From: Ornithodoros turicata
Lineage: Eukaryota; Arthropoda; Arachnida; Ixodida; Argasidae
Assembly (NCBI RefSeq): GCF_037126465.1
Contig: NC_088203.1
Coordinates: 53,667,581 to 53,731,580 of the forward strand
Direction of reading: 5' to 3'
DNA length: 64,000 nucleotides
The position numbers and the translations under genes were made by a program. Below are positions 60,886 through 64,000 of the stretch, one piece after another. How positions within the stretch are numbered: position 1 is the stretch's first letter; the number at the start of each line of letters is the position of its first letter. The notes under the pieces are model-generated. The model saw only the letters and a program-made list of their open reading frames with translations, was not told the DNA's origin and ran no database searches.

Positions 60886-62239
60886 GTGGCATTATTTATT
60901 TGGGTAACGCTGTGTAGCTGTAAGTTATATGCTAAGATTCCACCTTGGAGGAATATAAGAGTGTTTTAGATTTCCTAATGTGATTTGTGTGCATCTGCTT
61001 TCAAGGATGTATCTTGGGTACATCTGTACCTATCTTGGGTACAGATGTGACGCCGCCGACATAGTTGAGGTAGGCTACAGCATCGGAAGCAACGCAAGAA
61101 AAACTGAAATTTTGGCACACTGAGTAAATTAATTATGTCCCATTCTACCACTTTGGAGGAATATAAGTGCATGTGCTTCAGATTTGATAATGTGATTGGC
61201 GTGCATTTTCTTTGAAGCACAATGTGCCAACCATAAATGTACAATCTCAAGCGCAGTCTACTTTCCTTTGATGTTTAAGTTGCTTCACCTGGCTTGACGA
61301 CAAGATTCCTGCACGAAGCAGAACGCAACGTAGAAACAATCAAGTCGTGGTTTAGAGGATGCATCAGAACACCTGTCGCGACAAATTTAATGAGTTGCCT
61401 GCAAGGAAGCATCAAACCGCACGAATTCAAAAGACTGTTGCAAAACTTATTCATGTGTCAGTGGGTGGATGTATGTACACCGGAACATTTGCGTTGCATG
61501 ATCATTCATCGATCGTTGAAGAAGAAAAAAAAAAAAAAAGAAACCAGTGTAGTTGCGTCTAGGTTTCTAGCATACATGGATGCTTTGGAAAAGTGTTGAT
61601 AGCAGAGTGTTTTCTTTCTAGAGGGGCACTAATGTGTAACAGTAAAGTTATTCATTTTGCCAGAAGACAATTTAGCATTTTAGTGCCCCTTTAAGACAGA
61701 GATAAATGCAGAACTCAAACCCAAGATTTGTCTGAAGAGAAAATACTTTATTCAATGTTAGTATCGTACCGTACAGATTTGTTCTTTGGCAGGGCAGGCT
61801 TACACGAGATGTCTGCAAGGATTCTTTGTAAAGCGAACTTCCAGTTGATTAGCTGCAAGTTTTCAAGTGAGTTCAGATTATCACCTAGCTGTGTAATGCG
61901 GAGGGAAGGAGGGAGGGATTTTCAAGTGAAAATCTGCATAACTTGAACTCGTACATCAAGTCATGCCATGCTTGCATTCCATATATATGTGTGATGCATT
62001 ACTATCTGTGATATGTAACGATGAGTGATATGATGAGCGATATATCTGTGATATATTACAACTACATATACGTCCATGTTTAAATATTTTTTTCTATGTT
62101 GGTACGGACATATCATAGGGAGTTTCCGCATTCACCTCTCGTAAGCAGGAAGCTCCTTCAGGTTGCGTTATGGTTTTGCCAGAATTATCATTTTACACTG
62201 TATTGTTGTAAGAAATATGAATGCCCTTGTCTTGCGGTG
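60886..62239. other. Noncoding spacer with small repeats
   Basis: A local repeat (cttgggtacatctgtacc / tatcttgggtacagatgt) near 61013-61048. The open frame at 61294-61599 (FLHEAERNVETIKSWFRGCI...) ends with a run of Lys codons from an A-tract; no family recognised. Confidence 0.4.
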
Positions 62240-62958
62240 GCTTGTGGTGCGCAAGACAAGGACATATTGTCAGGAAGCATCCTTCTTTTGCCCCCGTTAT
62301 TGCTGTTCTTGGAGATTCTCAGACCAAATACTTACACCATCACTTTGATCCCAGGTCTCGACTAATGCCGACCATATTCGTATCCCGAAGTGGAGGAAGA
62401 ATCATGGACTTCTTGGAGGAAGTGGACTTGCTGCCGCCAAGTGTGTGCGTCGTGGTTCTACACTGTGGAACCAACGACATGCCACTCTTGGACCCCCGCA
62501 GCAGGCACTCACCCACTACCATCGACTCCTCGACAAAATCCGGGCACGAGAAGGAATTGAAATGGTGGTTTGTACTCTAGTGCTCCCTTGCTCGCATAAC
62601 AGACGCCGCCGTTTCATCGACAGGCGCAGGGAGTTCCAGTGCAACGCGCGGGCCTTCGACATCAACCGCCGACTGGTCCAGCTTTGCCGGAACTCAACTG
62701 ACCTCTGCTACCTGGACCACGGATTCCACCGACGACGAACTATCCCAGGTCCTTGCAGCTGACGGCCTCCATCCGAACTTCGAGGGAGTCCGGATGATTA
62801 GCCGACATCTGCGCGACCTGCTCCTACGACTTCGGCGTCTCCTACAGTCACGCCGACCAACTGCGACAGCTGTCCCGGATCCAGTGTGGCCTACCCCTCA
62901 AGAGGCAGCTGCCCTGGAACGACGACGGGAGAACACAAGGCCATCGACGGTGGACTGA
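62240..62958 (+). pseudogene. SGNH/GDSL-hydrolase-type retroelement ORF, frameshifted
   Basis: The three SGNH blocks are all readable: AVLGDSQTKYLHHHFDP (block I, GDS with Ser), VVVLHCGTNDMPLL (block III, GxND) and LAADGLHPNFEGV (block V, D-x-x-H). They lie in three frames, with breaks near 62500 and 62735, and the region ends at TGA 62956. Between them come LLDKIRAREGIEMVVCTLVL and FDINRRLVQLCR. SGNH/esterase-like domains occur in ORF1 of some retroelements (family knowledge). Location next to hammerhead-like motifs and PLE ends suggests a PLE-associated ORF, but the family is not certain. Confidence 0.65.
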
Positions 62959-63294
62959 CTAACCGGCGGTGAGCGTACCTCTGCCCATTCTAAATGTGAA
63001 ACTCCCTCAAGTACGCGAGCTTTCTTTGAACTTCGTAAGATAACCGATAAATCAGTACGCTATGATTCCCATCGCACCACTTTACAACTCTACAAAGATC
63101 AGGACAAAATTCCCAAGGGTCTCACCATTAACCTTAAGTCCACATTTCCCCTAAACTCTGCACATCAGTACAAGTGGGACGAGATCCTCAAAAATGCTTC
63201 TACCGCGTTAATCGACGTGCTAATATCCCACTGTGAAGAAGCTATAGACCAATCTCCCAGAAGGCCCAAATTATCGATTGTAAATCCGTCTTAA
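62959..63294 (+). pseudogene. Continuation ORF with IPKGL motif (PLE N-terminal-like)
   Basis: In frame after the TGA: RAFFELRKITDKSVRYDSHR, then DQDKIPKGLTINLKSTFPLN and YKWDEILKNASTALIDVLIS, to TAA at 63292. The I-P-K-G-L block followed by W...L..A...L...LI is a pattern I associate with N-terminal regions of PLE-type proteins; the assignment is tentative. A further frame from about 63307 (EYAKDREEAMLNAKRRKLVR) runs to a stop near 63512. No RT follows, so the element is partial or non-autonomous. Confidence 0.5.
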
Positions 63295-63539
63295 GCGACA
63301 ACCATTAGGCAGAATTAGTAGAGTACGCAAAAGATAGGGAAGAGGCAATGCTCAATGCTAAACGAAGAAAATTAGTCAGAGACAACGTTAATGCGCTAGT
63401 TACCCTTGGACGAAGTGCACCAGTTGAGGAGTGTGACCATATTAATAGTACACGTATCACTTCTACGCCATCGCCAGATCAGCAAGTTCTTGCCAAAAAA
63501 AACAGATTCTATTAGCTATTTTTAGCCATTAGCTATTTT

Positions 63540-63576
63540 GTCCCGAAGAAGGCGGAGCTTCCGCTGTAACGTAGAC
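63540..63576 (+). ncRNA. Degenerate hammerhead-like motif
   Basis: GTC-CCGAAGA, a gcgga...tccgc stem, GTAA, CGTA-GAC. It keeps the order and stem I (GTC/GAC) of the intact motif at 63936 but has CCGA for CUGA and GTAA for GAAA, so probably inactive. Confidence 0.4.
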
Positions 63577-63707
63577 ATCCTCCCTAACTTTTATAATTTT
63601 TAAGTTTTAATAAACCCCTTTTTTGTTGCTTCCCCTACTTTCGTCTTCTGTCTCCCATTTATTTCAACTATAATTACGTAGCCGTCCGATCCAACTCCAA
63701 CTTTTCA

Positions 63708-63726
63708 AGGTATATATATATATATA
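63708..63726. repeat. TA microsatellite
   Basis: ggtatatatatatatatagg; about nine TA units. Confidence 0.9.
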
Positions 63727-63866
63727 GGACAAATAGGTTAATATATCAGACGGCTACGAAGTTGAATAAAAGTGAAATAATAAGACTTGGACTACAGATT
63801 ACAGGAATGTTAACAAAAACTAATTTATTTAATGGGCAATTTAACACATAGATTAAAAAAAGAATG

Positions 63867-63903
63867 GTCGACGTTTCGACAGTGGCACTGTCTTCGTCAG
63901 GAC
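63867..63903 (-). ncRNA. Hammerhead-like motif, - strand copy
   Basis: Complement reads GTC-CTGACGA-a-gacagtg-c-cactgtc-GAAA-CGTC-GAC. Stem II is 7 bp and the loop is nearly absent. Same core as the + copy at 63936. Confidence 0.6.
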
Positions 63904-63935
63904 AAAAATAAAAAAAAAGTCCTGACGAAGTCTTT

Positions 63936-63972
63936 GTCCTGACGAAGACAGTGCGACTGTCGAAACGTCGAC
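63936..63972 (+). ncRNA. Hammerhead-like motif, + strand copy
   Basis: GTC-CTGACGA-a-gacag(tgcga)ctgtc-GAAA-CGTC-GAC. Conserved CUGANGA and GAAA, 5-bp stem II, 3-bp stem I (GTC/GAC) and GUC cleavage site with minimal stem III. A partial duplicate (gtcctgacgaag) lies at 63919-63930. Confidence 0.65.
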
Positions 63973-64000
63973 CATTATTTTTTTAATCTATGTGTATCTA

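Larger units (their letters stand above)
63832..63999. mobile_element. Head-to-head PLE pseudo-LTR ends (palindrome)
   Basis: ttaacacatagattaaaaaa and ttttaatctatgtgta bracket two inverted copies of the hammerhead-like motif around a short A-rich spacer. Cut by the window edge, so the element behind it cannot be judged. Confidence 0.65.

Noticed and set aside
61294..61599. Open frame with a Lys run
   Set aside because: The Lys run comes from an A-tract that could slip, and no motif supports a gene.

Overview
This is eukaryotic, intron-containing, repeat-saturated DNA. The mix of I-group LINEs, Penelope-like elements (PLEs) with a GIY-YIG domain, hAT, pogo, Mutator and animal CACTA-like transposons, plus dispersed DUF4806-type exons, suggests an arthropod and most likely a tick or another arachnid. 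The organism is inferred from gene-family composition, not from a diagnostic marker. No bacterial operons, CRISPR arrays, rRNA genes or intact tRNA genes are visible.

Layout. 0-4 kb: a decayed coiled-coil exon and possible spacer exons on the + strand. 4.08-9.05 kb: a decayed I-group LINE (- strand) with an open ORF1 and a broken ORF2, followed by a second LINE fragment (9.06-10.14 kb). 10.15-13.9 kb: a 5'-truncated, frameshifted Ty3/gypsy retrotransposon, itself hit by a small hairpin element. 16.2 kb: an isolated DUF4806-type exon. 18.1-25.3 kb: a nest in which a full-length LINE (19178-24860, 13-bp target duplication, ORF2 open) sits in the loop of a palindromic PLE tail. 25.56-27.2 kb: PLE 3' parts head to head. 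27.8-30.1 kb: a hAT-like element inside another hAT-like element. 31.0-32.3 kb: a DUF4806 last exon and its 3' UTR. 34.5-37.7 kb: a two-exon CACTA-like transposase gene (- strand) with one frameshift.

38.27-57.71 kb: a multi-exon DUF4806-type host gene on the + strand. Eight coding exons can be placed from splice signals and matching phases. A 5621-bp Mutator-like element (MULE, 38464-44084) with long terminal inverted repeats interrupts its first coding exon, leaving a perfect 9-bp target duplication. That MULE carries a six-exon - strand gene predicted to encode a FAR1/ZSWIM-like N-terminus, MULE transposase core, SWIM finger, AT-hook and C-terminal PHD finger. Introns of the host gene also hold a pogo/Tigger element (46.7-47.7 kb) and a 7.4-kb element with about 66-bp terminal inverted repeats (48.4-55.8 kb). 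The latter contains a hAT-type miniature element and a hairpin with a hammerhead-like core.

58-64 kb: minisatellites, perfect palindromes, very short LINE-tail insertions, a broken SGNH-hydrolase-type retroelement ORF, and at the window edge an inverted pair of hammerhead-like motifs typical of PLE pseudo-LTRs.

The main stories are: (1) a MULE with a PHD finger captured at its insertion point in a host exon; (2) LINE-tail insertions of only 39-51 bp, most with clean target duplications, next to a full-length relative; (3) a dispersed PLE hairpin and hammerhead-like system.
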